Shown one piece after another: positions 16,277-24,715 of a DNA stretch of 64,000 bases (position 1 is its first letter; each line of letters begins with the position of its first letter). The translations under genes and the position numbers were made by a program. The notes under the pieces were generated by a model. The model saw only the letters and a list, made by a program, of their open reading frames with translations, searched no databases and was not told the DNA's origin. The DNA is from Amycolatopsis balhimycina FH 1894 (GTDB lineage Bacteria; Actinomycetota; Actinomycetes; Mycobacteriales; Pseudonocardiaceae). The stretch is from contig NZ_KB913037.1 in assembly GCF_000384295.1 (NCBI RefSeq), forward strand, positions 5,032,868 through 5,096,867, read 5' to 3'.

Positions 16277-17692
16277 CTACCGCCTGGCCGACGCGCGCGC
16301 GAGCGCGACGGCGAATCCGGCGCCCACCAGCATCAGCGCCGCGGCCCATGTCATCGTCGTGGTGATGGCGTGCGCGGACGAACCACCGGCCAGCGTCAGG
16401 AACAGGCTGCCGAACGTCGCCACCCCCACGACCTGCCCCAGCTGCAACGTCGTCGTGAGCAGGCCGCTGGCGTCCGCCGCGCTTTCGAGCGGGACGTGGG
16501 TCAGCGCGTGGGCCATCAGGGACCCGAACGCCAGGCCCATGGAGAGACCGAACAGCAGGAGCGCCGCGAAGAACAGCGCGCCGCCCTTCCCACCGTCCTT
16601 CAGGCTCAGTCCCAGCAACGCGTAGGCGACCGCCGACCCCACATAGCCGCACGGCGTCAGTGCCGCGTGGACGCGCTCGGGCAGTTTGTGCCAGAAGAAC
16701 CCGCACACGCCGAAGACCACGCCGCCGGGCGCCATCGTCAGCCCGGCCGCCAGCGCCGTCTCCCCGAGGCCGGCCTGCAGGTGCAACCCCACGCAGAACA
16801 GGAACCCGCCGTAGGAAGCGACCCCGGTGGCCAGCGCGGCCAGTCCCGGTGCGACGCCGCGGATCTTGAGGACGCCGAGGTTGACGAGCGGGTCGCGGAC
16901 GCGGCGTTCCACGACCACGAACAGCACCGCCAGCAGCACACCCGCCGCGAGCGACCCGAACGTCCACATCGGCCAGCCGGTCTCGTGGCCGAGGACGAGC
17001 GGCAGCACGATGAGCACCACTGCGGGCACGGCGAGCGCGAGGCCGGCGAGGTCGAGACGGCGGCCCGCTTTTGCCGCCCCACCGGGCACCAGACGCAGGG
17101 CGAGCGCGGCCACGAGCACCCCGATCGGCACGTTCACCAGGAAGATCGGCCGCCAGCCGGCGCCGAAGAGGTCCGCGCCGACGAGCACCCCGCCGAGCAC
17201 CTGGCCGGATACGAACGCGACGGAGATGACCGCGGTGTAGGCGCTCAGCGCCTTGGCCCGCGCGGCCCCGGTGAAGTGCGCCTGGATGACGCTGATGACC
17301 TGCGGCATCATCAGCGCCGCCCCGGCGCCCTGGGCGATCCGCGCGACGATCAGCGTTGCCGGGTCCGGCGCGAATCCGCAGAGCAGCGAGCAGACGGTGA
17401 AGGCCACGACGCCGGTGACGAACAGCCGCCGCCGTCCGAACAGCTCGCCGAGCCGGGCGCCGGTGATCAGCAACATCGCGTAGCCCACGGTGTAGCCGGA
17501 AACGACGAGCTGCAGCGCGGCGCCGGACGCGTGCAGGTCGGTGCGGATGTCGGTCATGGCGACGTTCACGACGGTGACGTCGAGCAGCGCCATGAACTGG
17601 CCGAGCAGCAGCACGGCCAGCATGAACCACGGCCGCCGGTCCGGCCGGGCGGCCCGGTCCGGGGTGGCCGGTGCAGAGGTGGTCAGTGTCAT
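16277..17692 (-). CDS. MFS drug-exporter-like transporter (DHA2, 14-TM type)
   Basis: A 471-aa major facilitator of the EmrB/QacA (DHA2) group. Motif D1 is LLGQFMALLDVTVVNVAM, motif A is GARLGELFGRRRLFVTG, and motif C is present in VSVAFVSGQVLGGVLVG-like form. Hydrophobic segments count to about 14. It exports drugs or metabolites with proton antiport; the substrate is unknown. It is divergent from a helix-turn-helix regulator gene that probably controls it. ATG at 17692 is preceded by AAGGTCAGAGG. Confidence 0.9.
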   Translation of the reverse strand: MTLTTSAPATPDRAARPDRRPWFMLAVLLLGQFMALLDVTVVNVAMTDIRTDLHASGAALQLVVSGYTVGYAMLLITGARLGELFGRRRLFVTGVVAFTVCSLLCGFAPDPATLIVARIAQGAGAALMMPQVISVIQAHFTGAARAKALSAYTAVISVAFVSGQVLGGVLVGADLFGAGWRPIFLVNVPIGVLVAALALRLVPGGAAKAGRRLDLAGLALAVPAVVLIVLPLVLGHETGWPMWTFGSLAAGVLLAVLFVVVERRVRDPLVNLGVLKIRGVAPGLAALATGVASYGGFLFCVGLHLQAGLGETALAAGLTMAPGGVVFGVCGFFWHKLPERVHAALTPCGYVGSAVAYALLGLSLKDGGKGGALFFAALLLFGLSMGLAFGSLMAHALTHVPLESAADASGLLTTTLQLGQVVGVATFGSLFLTLAGGSSAHAITTTMTWAAALMLVGAGFAVALARASARR

Positions 17693-17825
17693 GCCTCTGA
17701 CCTTGGGGTTCTTCGGCGGCGGGCGGAGAGAGCCTGGTGATGCTGGTACTGGGAACACCTGCCTCAGCCCCCGGCCCCGGACAACACCGCCAGAAACTGT
17801 CGTACCCCCCGGGCACCATGTCCGC

Positions 17826-18665
17826 ATGACGTCAACGCAGGTCCACACGAGCCGCCGGGAGGAACTCGGCCAGTTCCTCAAGGCGTGCCGGGCGCGGATC
17901 GGCCCCGAAGCGGTCGGGCTGCCACCCGGCGTACGCCGTCGCACGAGCGGGTTGCGGCGGGAGGAGGTCGCGCTGCTCGCCGGCGTCGGCGTCACCTGGT
18001 ACACGTGGCTGGAGCAGGGCCGGCCGATCAACGCGAGCGCCCAGGTGCTCGACGCGGTGGCGCGCACGCTGCGGATGGACCACCCCGAGCGGGAGCACCT
18101 GTACCGGCTGGCGGAGCTGACGCCGTCGCGGCTGCCGTCGTCGGTCGAGGTGGTGCCGGACGCGGTGCGCGAGGTACTGCGCGCACTCGATCCGCTGCCG
18201 GCCACGGTGGTCAACGGCCGGTTCGACATCCTCGAGTCGAACGCGGCGCAGGAGGACCTGTTCTGGGAATGGCACAGCCTGCCGTGCCTGCACAAGAACC
18301 TGCTGTGGTGCTGCGTGACCGAGCCGAACGCGCGGAAGTTCCTGCTGAACTACGACGAGGAGGTGCCCCACATGGTCGCGCGGATGCGCGCCGAGTACGG
18401 CAGGCACGTCGGGGACCCGACCTGGGAAGAGGACATCCGGCGCCTGTCGGCGTTGTGCCCGGAGTTCGCCGGGCTGTGGGCGCGGCACGAGGTGGCGGAA
18501 CCGCGGCCGCGGGTGCGGGAGTTCCAGCACCCGCGGGCGGGCCTGATGCACTTCCGGCTGACCGAGCTGGCGGTGTCGGAGGTGCCGGGCCTGCGGATCC
18601 AGGTGTCCACTCCGGACAACGCGTCGACGTGGGCGCTGCTGCCCGGGACTCGGCGGTCGTCATGA
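17826..18665 (+). CDS. MmyB-like helix-turn-helix regulator
   Basis: A 279-aa regulator: an XRE-type HTH at about residues 8-75 (RREELGQFLKACRARI, RREEVALLAGVGVTWYTWLEQG) and a MmyB-like ligand-binding domain behind it (TVVNGRFDILESNAAQ, FLLNYDEEVPHMVARMRAEY). Homologues control neighbouring short-chain dehydrogenase or transporter genes and may bind fatty acids. It is divergent from the MFS gene with a 133-base shared promoter region. CACCAT ending six bases before the ATG hints at a leaderless mRNA. Its stop overlaps the LRR gene start by ATGA. Confidence 0.88.
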   Translation: MTSTQVHTSRREELGQFLKACRARIGPEAVGLPPGVRRRTSGLRREEVALLAGVGVTWYTWLEQGRPINASAQVLDAVARTLRMDHPEREHLYRLAELTPSRLPSSVEVVPDAVREVLRALDPLPATVVNGRFDILESNAAQEDLFWEWHSLPCLHKNLLWCCVTEPNARKFLLNYDEEVPHMVARMRAEYGRHVGDPTWEEDIRRLSALCPEFAGLWARHEVAEPRPRVREFQHPRAGLMHFRLTELAVSEVPGLRIQVSTPDNASTWALLPGTRRSS

Positions 18666-19369
18666 CGTCACTGGATCTGAGCGATCAGGGGCTGACGTCG
18701 GTGCCGTCACTGCCGGGCGGCGTCACCCGGCTCGACCTGTACAAGAACTCGATCTCGGTCGTGCCCGGGTCGCTGTGGTCGCAGACCGAGCTGCGCGTGC
18801 TGAACCTCGCGGCGAACCGGATTTCTTCACTGCCGCCGGGCATCTCGGCGCTGACGTCGGTGCACACGCTCGACCTGGCGCACAACCGGTTCGACTCGCT
18901 GCCGGACGAGCTGGGCGACCTGAGCGGGCTCACCGAGTACCTGTACATCAGCGACAACCGGCTGACGAAGTTCCCGGATACCTGGTGCCGGCTGGGAAAG
19001 CTGCGGTACCTGGGCTGCACGGACAACCGGCTCGTTTCGCTTCCTCCGGACCTCTCGGGGTTCGCGGCGCTGCGCGAACTCCGGCTCTACCGCAACGAGC
19101 TGGCCGCGCTGCCCGAGTCGATCGGCGCGTTGAGCGCGTTGCGGGAGCTGCACCTGCGCGGCAACCGGCTCACGTCGCTGCCGTCGTCGATCGGCTTGCT
19201 GAGTGAGCTGCGTCAGCTCGACCTGCGGGAGAACCAGTTGACGACGCTACCCGCGTCACTGGCCCGCTTGTCCAAATTGGACAAACTGGATCTGCGGTGG
19301 AACAAGCACTTCCGGGAGCCGGCGTGGCTGCGCGACTTCGAGGAGGCGGGGTGCATGGTCCTTCGCTGA
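18662..19369 (+). CDS. Leucine-rich-repeat protein
   Basis: A 235-aa protein built almost wholly of about nine 23-residue leucine-rich repeats of the bacterial LPX type (for example LRELHLRGNRLTSLPSSIGL). There is no signal peptide or membrane segment, so it should be cytosolic and act through protein binding. Its ATG overlaps the TGA of the MmyB-like regulator, so both proteins are made from one message, which suggests a functional link with the regulator. No enzymatic domain is attached. Confidence 0.88.
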   Translation: MTSLDLSDQGLTSVPSLPGGVTRLDLYKNSISVVPGSLWSQTELRVLNLAANRISSLPPGISALTSVHTLDLAHNRFDSLPDELGDLSGLTEYLYISDNRLTKFPDTWCRLGKLRYLGCTDNRLVSLPPDLSGFAALRELRLYRNELAALPESIGALSALRELHLRGNRLTSLPSSIGLLSELRQLDLRENQLTTLPASLARLSKLDKLDLRWNKHFREPAWLRDFEEAGCMVLR

Positions 19370-19373
19370 CAAC

Positions 19374-21566
19374 TCAACAGAGAACGGTCGGACGCGGGCC
19401 GTAGGTCGCCGTGTGCGACGTCCGCCGGACCTCGGCACCGCTCGCGACGTCGTAGAGCACGCGCGTGTCGGTGACGCTGAAGCCGGCCGAACCGATCGAC
19501 GGAAGGCACGCGCCCGAGCCGCCGGAGCCGAACTGGATCGGCGGTGGGTCTCCGGGTGTCTGCGCGCCGGTCTGGCCCTCGACACGGTAGTGCCGGGTGC
19601 CCCAGATCCGGACCGTCACGGAGTCGCCGGACACGGTGGCCTGGATCGCGATACCGGTCGGCGCGTCGTTGGTCAGCTTGAGCTCGACCGGGCTGCCGTC
19701 GGCGTTGACGGCCTTGGCGTCGCGGCCGACGGGGTACCGATCGAGGTAGTGGTCGTGCTCCAGGTGGCCGCCGTCGGCCAGGCCGGCGAGGTAACCGGCG
19801 TTGTACAAAGTGGACGCCAGCTGCGAGACGCCACCGCCGGCCACGTCCGGGCCGGTCCCGTCCTCGTCGACGGGAGCGGGCACGTAGCCGGTGGCGGCGG
19901 TGCGCGGGCCGGACCGGCCTCCAAGGCTGAACGTCTCGCCGGGCTTGACGATCGTGCCGGACACGCGCGCTGCGAGCGTCTGATTGTTTTTGAGTGCGGC
20001 GGAGTTCTTGAGTGCGGCGGAGTTCGTCACAGCCGGGCCGGTCAGTCCGCCGGTGGTGAACTCGCCGATGACCTCCTTGATGCCGAGCGCACCGGCGGCT
20101 TCGGTGGTCACGCCGGGTTTCGTCGCGCTGTAGACGACCGGGAGATCGCGTCCGCCGGTCTTCTTGAGCACGTCGATCAGCGGGCGGAAGGTCTTCTCCC
20201 AGTCGACCTTCCTGGCGTCTTCGGACGGGTCGATCGCCGGCTGGTCGCCGTTGAAGACGATCTGCGCGTCCTTGCCGTCGGTCTCGGTGGCCGCGAGCTC
20301 GTCCTTGAGGGCGGCCTGCAGCTTGCCCTGGTCGATGCGGACCTCGACGGCCCCGCCCTCGACCGGCGCGAACTGGAAGGAGGAAGCGATCGCGGCCGGC
20401 TTCAGCGGGACGTCCTTGCCCTGCCCGTGCACGACGACGGGCTTCGCGACCGCGGGCACGACGATCTGCTGGTAGGCCGCCTGCACGCCGGCGGCGGTGG
20501 CCCGCACTGGCGTGGTCGCCATGGCCAGCTTGACCCCGCCGCGGTCCAGCCAGTGGTCGGTGACGGTGTGCACGGCCCCGGCGAGGTCGGCGAGCCGCTG
20601 GCCCTGCCGCGGCAGGATGGGGTAGGGCGTGACACCGCCGTCGCTGCCCGGGGTGGGCGCGAACCCGACCGAGCCTTCGGTGGCCGGGTGGTCGAGCTTG
20701 CCCTGGGCCAGCTCGCGCAGGGTCTGGCTGACCTGGTTGGGATCGGTGCGCGTCGCGACACCGACCTCGCGGCTGGTGAAGAACGACATGATCCGCGTGA
20801 TGGGACTGAGCGGCTGGTGCCCGGCGAGCCCGAGGGTGTTGGGCCAGTCGAGCCCGAGACCGGACTGCGAGGGCACGATTTCGGCCTGGACATCCCCGCC
20901 GTGGATCACGACGGGCCGGATCAGCCGCGGCTCGAGTTCGTTGCGCAGCTTGGCTTCCGCCTCGGCGTGGGTCAGCCCACCGACGTCGACCCCGGCAACG
21001 GTCACGCCCCGCGGCACATCCCCGGCGCTGAAGACCAGGTCGACGGCATAGAGGATGACGAACAGGCCGAGCGCGAGCCCGACGGCCATCATCGTCCGGG
21101 CAACGCCCCGGCGCAGCTTCCGAGCCGGAGTTTCCGGAGCTGGCGGCGGCGCGGGGGTCTCGAGGAGTTCGCCGAGCAGATCGTCGGCGAAGAGATCGGT
21201 GGTGACCACGGCCGACGCTTCAACAGTGGGCGCGGCCGCGCCCGGCTCGGGTTCGGTCTCGGCGGCACCAACCGGCATGGCCACCAGCTGCTCAGGCTCC
21301 GCCTCAGCGGCACTCACCGGCTCAGCCACCAACGGCGCAGGCTTGGTCTCCGTGGCGTGCACCGGCTCGACCACCGGCAGCTCGAGCTCTGCCCCGGCGA
21401 CACTCACCGACTCAGCCATCACCAACGGCTCTGGCTCGGCTTCGGGCCACACCTCGGCAGCCGTTCCGTCGACCACCTCGGACTCGACCACCGCGGGCTC
21501 GGCCGGCGCGTCAGCGCGCTCGGCTTCGAGCGTTTCCGCGCCCTCGCGGACCTTTTCGTCTGCCAC
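19374..21566 (-). CDS. VanW-family peptidoglycan-associated membrane protein
   Basis: A 730-aa protein. Residues 1-150 are acidic, low-complexity and rich in Ala/Glu/Pro with imperfect repeats, and should be intracellular and disordered. One transmembrane helix lies at about 158-179. The extracellular part has two PG-binding_4-like domains and then a VanW domain (TIVKPGETFSLGGRSG, GGGVSQLASTLYNAG). VanW proteins occur with cell-wall genes but have no proven reaction. GTG 21566 follows GGAGGG by six bases. It lies 24 bases after the GroES-like gene and may be cotranscribed with it. Confidence 0.9.
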   Translation of the reverse strand: MADEKVREGAETLEAERADAPAEPAVVESEVVDGTAAEVWPEAEPEPLVMAESVSVAGAELELPVVEPVHATETKPAPLVAEPVSAAEAEPEQLVAMPVGAAETEPEPGAAAPTVEASAVVTTDLFADDLLGELLETPAPPPAPETPARKLRRGVARTMMAVGLALGLFVILYAVDLVFSAGDVPRGVTVAGVDVGGLTHAEAEAKLRNELEPRLIRPVVIHGGDVQAEIVPSQSGLGLDWPNTLGLAGHQPLSPITRIMSFFTSREVGVATRTDPNQVSQTLRELAQGKLDHPATEGSVGFAPTPGSDGGVTPYPILPRQGQRLADLAGAVHTVTDHWLDRGGVKLAMATTPVRATAAGVQAAYQQIVVPAVAKPVVVHGQGKDVPLKPAAIASSFQFAPVEGGAVEVRIDQGKLQAALKDELAATETDGKDAQIVFNGDQPAIDPSEDARKVDWEKTFRPLIDVLKKTGGRDLPVVYSATKPGVTTEAAGALGIKEVIGEFTTGGLTGPAVTNSAALKNSAALKNNQTLAARVSGTIVKPGETFSLGGRSGPRTAATGYVPAPVDEDGTGPDVAGGGVSQLASTLYNAGYLAGLADGGHLEHDHYLDRYPVGRDAKAVNADGSPVELKLTNDAPTGIAIQATVSGDSVTVRIWGTRHYRVEGQTGAQTPGDPPPIQFGSGGSGACLPSIGSAGFSVTDTRVLYDVASGAEVRRTSHTATYGPRPTVLC
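19991..20026 (+). repeat. 18-bp tandem duplication inside the VanW gene
   Basis: Two adjacent 18-base units (19991-20008 and 20009-20026) differ only in their last base. In the protein this is the six-residue repeat NSAALK-NSAALK before NNQTLAAR. It is an in-frame slippage-type duplication. Confidence 0.85.
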
Positions 21567-21590
21567 GCCTTGCCCTCCGCGGGACCCGAC

Positions 21591-21923
21591 CTACAGGTAG
21601 AGCCCCGTCCCGTGCTCGGTCCGCTCCATCGCCACGGCGTGGATGTCGCGTTCGCGCATCACCAGGTGCCCCTCGCCCTGGATCTCGACCTCGAACTGGT
21701 CCTCCGGGTTGAAGAGCACGCGGTCGCCGGTCTTGACGTTCCGCACACTGTTGCCGACGCCCAGTACATCACCCCAGGAGAGGCGGCGCGCTACCTGCGC
21801 CGTCGCCGGGATCACGATGCCGCCGCTGCTGCGGCGCTCGCCCTCTTCCGGGGACAGCCGCACGAGCACGCGGTCGTGCAGCATCTGGATCTCGAGTTTC
21901 GGCCCGTCAGACACGGCCCGCAT
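21591..21923 (-). CDS. GroES-like (Cpn10) co-chaperonin paralog
   Basis: A 110-aa protein with the GroES fold markers in order: MLHDRVLVRLSPEE, SSGGIVIPATAQ (mobile loop region), WGDVLGVGNSVRNVKTGDRVLF and a final IQGEGHLVMRERDIHAVAMER. No groEL gene is near, and the sequence differs from the main GroES, so it is a second, specialised copy. It begins one base after the stop of the thioredoxin/NHL gene, so the two are coupled. ATG 21923 is chosen; a GTG at 21914 would remove three residues. Confidence 0.82.
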   Translation of the reverse strand: MRAVSDGPKLEIQMLHDRVLVRLSPEEGERRSSGGIVIPATAQVARRLSWGDVLGVGNSVRNVKTGDRVLFNPEDQFEVEIQGEGHLVMRERDIHAVAMERTEHGTGLYL

Positions 21924-21924
21924 G

Positions 21925-23769
21925 CTACTCGCCGGTCCTGGGCTCACCGGCCATGACCAGGCTGAGTTCCCGCGCGCCGCCGCTCTCCAGCCGCACCGGC
22001 ACTCCCCAGTCCTGCCGGGTGATGCGGCACGCCGGGTGCTCGGCGCCGTCGTCGCAGCTCGCCGCCTGCGCGACCACCTGCAGCACGCCCTCGGTGACAT
22101 CCGGAGCGAGCCGGATCTTGCGCGTCAGGTCCGTGCCGGTGCCACCGCCGTCGACGAGCAGCGAAGGCGGCGACGCGCTGATCTCGAGCCGCGTCGACGG
22201 GCCGAAGCGGTCGTCCAGCTTCTCGCCGGGTGGCGCCGTGAAGACGACGGAGAAGTCGATCTCGCCCGGTGTGAGCACCGTCGGCGGCCTGCGCACGGCG
22301 TGCGCGTCGCCGGTGACGACCGTCGGCTCGGCCGTGGGCAGCGCCGCGATCCGGTTGCCCGCGGACTCGACGACCAGCAGCTCGCCGTCGTGCGGCAGCA
22401 GCCCCTGCGGTTCGGCGAGCCCGGTGGCGACCGTGGTCACCTGGCGGGTGAAGACGTCGAAGCGGCGGACGGCGCCGTTGTAGGTGTCGGCGATCGCGAT
22501 CTTGTCGCCGGGCAGCACGGCGAGGCCGAGCGGGTGCTGGAGCAGCGCCTTGTCGGCCGGGCCGTCGGTGTGGCCGAAGGAGAAGAGGTCGACGCCGATC
22601 GCGGTGTGCACCGTGAACGTCTCGCCGTCGGGCTCGATCCAGCGCAGCGCCGACGTCTCCGCGTCGACGAGCCACAGCTTGTCGCCGTCCACGGCCAGGC
22701 CGGACGTCTGCGCGAAGAACGCTTCGCTGACGTCGCCGTCTCGGAGACCTTCGACGGTCGTCCCGGCGAAGCGGCGGATCGTGGCCGTGACCGGGTCGAA
22801 CACGCTCAGCGTGTGGTTGCCCGCCATGGCGACGACGATCCCGCCGGCCGGGCCCCACCAGGCGACGTCCCACGGACTGGTCAGGTCGACCTCGACGCCC
22901 TTGCCGGAGTCCGGCCCGTTGCGCCACTGCGCGCCGGTGCCGGCGACCGTGGTGACCTCGCCGGTGATCAGGTCGAGGCCGCGCAGCCGGTGCCCGGCGG
23001 TGTCGGCGACCACGGCGTGGTAGCCGACGCGCTCGGCGACGTCGTACGGCAGGAGCGCGATGCCCGACGGCTCGGTGAAGGTCGCGATGTCGAACGGACC
23101 GTCCTGGCCACCGCGAGCGCCGCTGCCGAAGCGGCGGATGACGGTCTCGCCGTCCGAAGCGAACTCGACGATCGCGTGGTGCCCGGTGTCCGCGACCAGG
23201 ACGCGTCCCTCGGCGGTCGCGACGGCCTTGCTGGGGAACCGCAGCTCGCCGGGCTGCTCCTCGACCGGCACGTACGGGCTGCCGCCGCGGCGGAGCGTCC
23301 CCTTCGCTTCGTGCTTCGTCACGAGGTCCGCGATGACACGGCGAAGCGCCTCTTCGTGCCCTTCGCCCGCCGCCACGTGCACGACGTACCCCTCGGGGTC
23401 GACGACGACCAGCGTCGGCCACGCGCGGACGGCGTACTGCGACCACAGCTCCATCTTCGGGTCGTTGACGACCGGGTGGTGCACCTCGTAGCGGCGGACC
23501 GCGGCTTCGATCGAGGCGCGCTCGCCCTCGTGCAGGAACTTCGGCGAGTGGACGCCGATCGTGACCAGCACGTCCGCGAATTCCGCTTCGAGCGGACGCA
23601 GCTCGTCGAGCACGTGAAGGCAGTTGATGCAGCCGCTGGTCCAGAAGTCCAGCAGGACGATGCGCCCGCGTAGCCCGGTGAGGGTGATCGGGCGGTCGCC
23701 GGTGTTCAGCCAGACGTCGCCGCGCAGCTCGGGGGCACGCACGCGGCTCTGCGGTCGTGGAGAAGTCAC
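21925..23769 (-). CDS. Thioredoxin-like and NHL-repeat protein (NHLRC2-like)
   Basis: A 614-aa protein. Residues about 10-165 form a thioredoxin-like/TlpA domain with the redox motif WTSGCINC (Cys47 and Cys50). Then comes a six-bladed NHL beta-propeller (repeats such as AVATAEGRVLVADTGHHAIV) and a C-terminal beta domain. This is the layout of animal NHLRC2. No signal peptide is seen, so it is probably cytosolic. It is the first gene of an operon with the GroES-like gene, which suggests a role in protein quality control; that link is inference. Confidence 0.88.
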   Translation of the reverse strand: MTSPRPQSRVRAPELRGDVWLNTGDRPITLTGLRGRIVLLDFWTSGCINCLHVLDELRPLEAEFADVLVTIGVHSPKFLHEGERASIEAAVRRYEVHHPVVNDPKMELWSQYAVRAWPTLVVVDPEGYVVHVAAGEGHEEALRRVIADLVTKHEAKGTLRRGGSPYVPVEEQPGELRFPSKAVATAEGRVLVADTGHHAIVEFASDGETVIRRFGSGARGGQDGPFDIATFTEPSGIALLPYDVAERVGYHAVVADTAGHRLRGLDLITGEVTTVAGTGAQWRNGPDSGKGVEVDLTSPWDVAWWGPAGGIVVAMAGNHTLSVFDPVTATIRRFAGTTVEGLRDGDVSEAFFAQTSGLAVDGDKLWLVDAETSALRWIEPDGETFTVHTAIGVDLFSFGHTDGPADKALLQHPLGLAVLPGDKIAIADTYNGAVRRFDVFTRQVTTVATGLAEPQGLLPHDGELLVVESAGNRIAALPTAEPTVVTGDAHAVRRPPTVLTPGEIDFSVVFTAPPGEKLDDRFGPSTRLEISASPPSLLVDGGGTGTDLTRKIRLAPDVTEGVLQVVAQAASCDDGAEHPACRITRQDWGVPVRLESGGARELSLVMAGEPRTGE

Positions 23770-23896
23770 GGGAAGAGTGAACTACACGCGGGCACGCTCT
23801 GTTCCGCGGTCCGGCCGATGAGAGAACAAACTCACCCCACCGGGGTTCGCCCAGGTCGGCGGGGAAAAGGGCGCGCGGTGCGGGTGAGCCGCCGCT

Positions 23897-23902
23897 TAGG
23901 CT
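23897..23902 (+). promoter_or_regulatory. -10 box of a probably leaderless transcript
   Basis: TAGGCT, the same hexamer as before dcd, ends seven bases before the ATG at 23910; no Shine-Dalgarno is present. Confidence 0.5.
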
Positions 23903-23909
23903 CCTGGTC

Positions 23910-24485
23910 ATGACCCCCGTCCAGCCGGCCGGTGCCCTCACTCCGGAGGAGGCGCGGCACCTGCAAGAGAACCTCCGGGAACCCGTGCGTCCCGGGCTGA
24001 CCGAGACCGAGCTCGACGACGTCGAGCGCCGGTTCGGCTTCCGCTTCGCCGCGGACCACCGGACGTTCCTGTCCGCGGGCATCCCGATCGGCGACCGCTG
24101 GCCCGACTGGCGCTGCGGCAACCCCGAGCAGTTGCGCAAACGGTTGGCATGGCCGGTCGACGGAGTGCTGTACGACGTCGAACACAACGGCTTCTGGCTC
24201 CCCGACTGGGGCACGCGCCCGGTTGGCCCGGAGGACGCGGTCCGCGAAGCCCGGCGGCGCCTGGCCGACGTGCCGCAACTGGTCCCGGTGTGCGGGCACC
24301 GCTACCTGCCCGGCCTGCCGGGAACGGTGGGCCACCCGGTGCTGTCGGTGTACCAGACGGACATCGTCGTCTACGGCTGTGACCTGCGGGATTATCTGCA
24401 CCGCGAGTTCGCCACGGGCGGAATAAGCACCGCCCCACCGGACGGCCCGCGGTACATCCCGTTCTGGTCCCGCTTCATCGACTAG
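23910..24485 (+). CDS. SMI1/KNR4-like (SUKH) family protein
   Basis: A 191-aa protein of the SUKH superfamily. The start of the domain is seen in LTETELDDVERRFGFRFAADHRTFLSAGIP, followed by WPDWRCGN and the middle part GVLYDVEHNGFWLPDWG. SUKH proteins often serve as immunity proteins against contact-dependent toxins, but single housekeeping copies such as this are common and no toxin gene is adjacent. It looks cytosolic, is monocistronic, and has a leaderless-type promoter. Confidence 0.8.
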   Translation: MTPVQPAGALTPEEARHLQENLREPVRPGLTETELDDVERRFGFRFAADHRTFLSAGIPIGDRWPDWRCGNPEQLRKRLAWPVDGVLYDVEHNGFWLPDWGTRPVGPEDAVREARRRLADVPQLVPVCGHRYLPGLPGTVGHPVLSVYQTDIVVYGCDLRDYLHREFATGGISTAPPDGPRYIPFWSRFID

Positions 24486-24577
24486 CTTCGGCGGCCAGGC
24501 CTGTGGATACCGAAAGAGTGATGTGGACAGCTCGGGCCGAGAACGGCGAACCGGCCGGGACTGTCACCCCCGGCCGA

Positions 24578-24583
24578 TAGACT
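24578..24583 (+). promoter_or_regulatory. -10-like hexamer interrupted from its gene by the insertion sequence
   Basis: TAGACT within CCGATAGACTGGACC resembles an actinobacterial -10 box. The insertion sequence begins 28 bases downstream, so whatever it drove now reads into the element. No matching -35 or original gene is evident. Confidence 0.25.
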
Positions 24584-24600
24584 GGACCTGGGGACGCCCC

Positions 24601-24611
24601 CCGGAGAGGGT
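24601..24611 (+). repeat. Left target-site duplication of the insertion sequence
   Basis: CCGGAGAGGGT directly abuts the left inverted repeat and recurs exactly at 25961-25971 beside the right inverted repeat. Confidence 0.85.
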
Positions 24612-24647
24612 CAGGGTTCCGGCAAAGTCTTTTGGCCTGATTGCAGG

Positions 24648-24715
24648 GCGGGCACGGCTCTCATTGATCATGTGATTGTCGAAGTCCCATGATCGTGTGA
24701 GAGAGCCATGCCCGC
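24648..24715 (+). promoter_or_regulatory. Hairpin that buries the transposase start codon
   Basis: GCGGGCACGGCTCTC (24648-24662) pairs, with one mismatch, with GAGAGCCATGCCCGC (24701-24715), which contains the ATG at 24708. An inner GATCATG/CATGATC stem (24666-24672 with 24688-24694) extends the fold. In RNA this would hide the ribosome-binding region, a known way for insertion sequences to damp transposase synthesis from read-through transcripts. Confidence 0.6.

Noticed and set aside
21643..23673. A 676-codon plus-strand frame
   Set aside because: Antisense to the GroES-like and thioredoxin/NHL genes, which have clear motifs.
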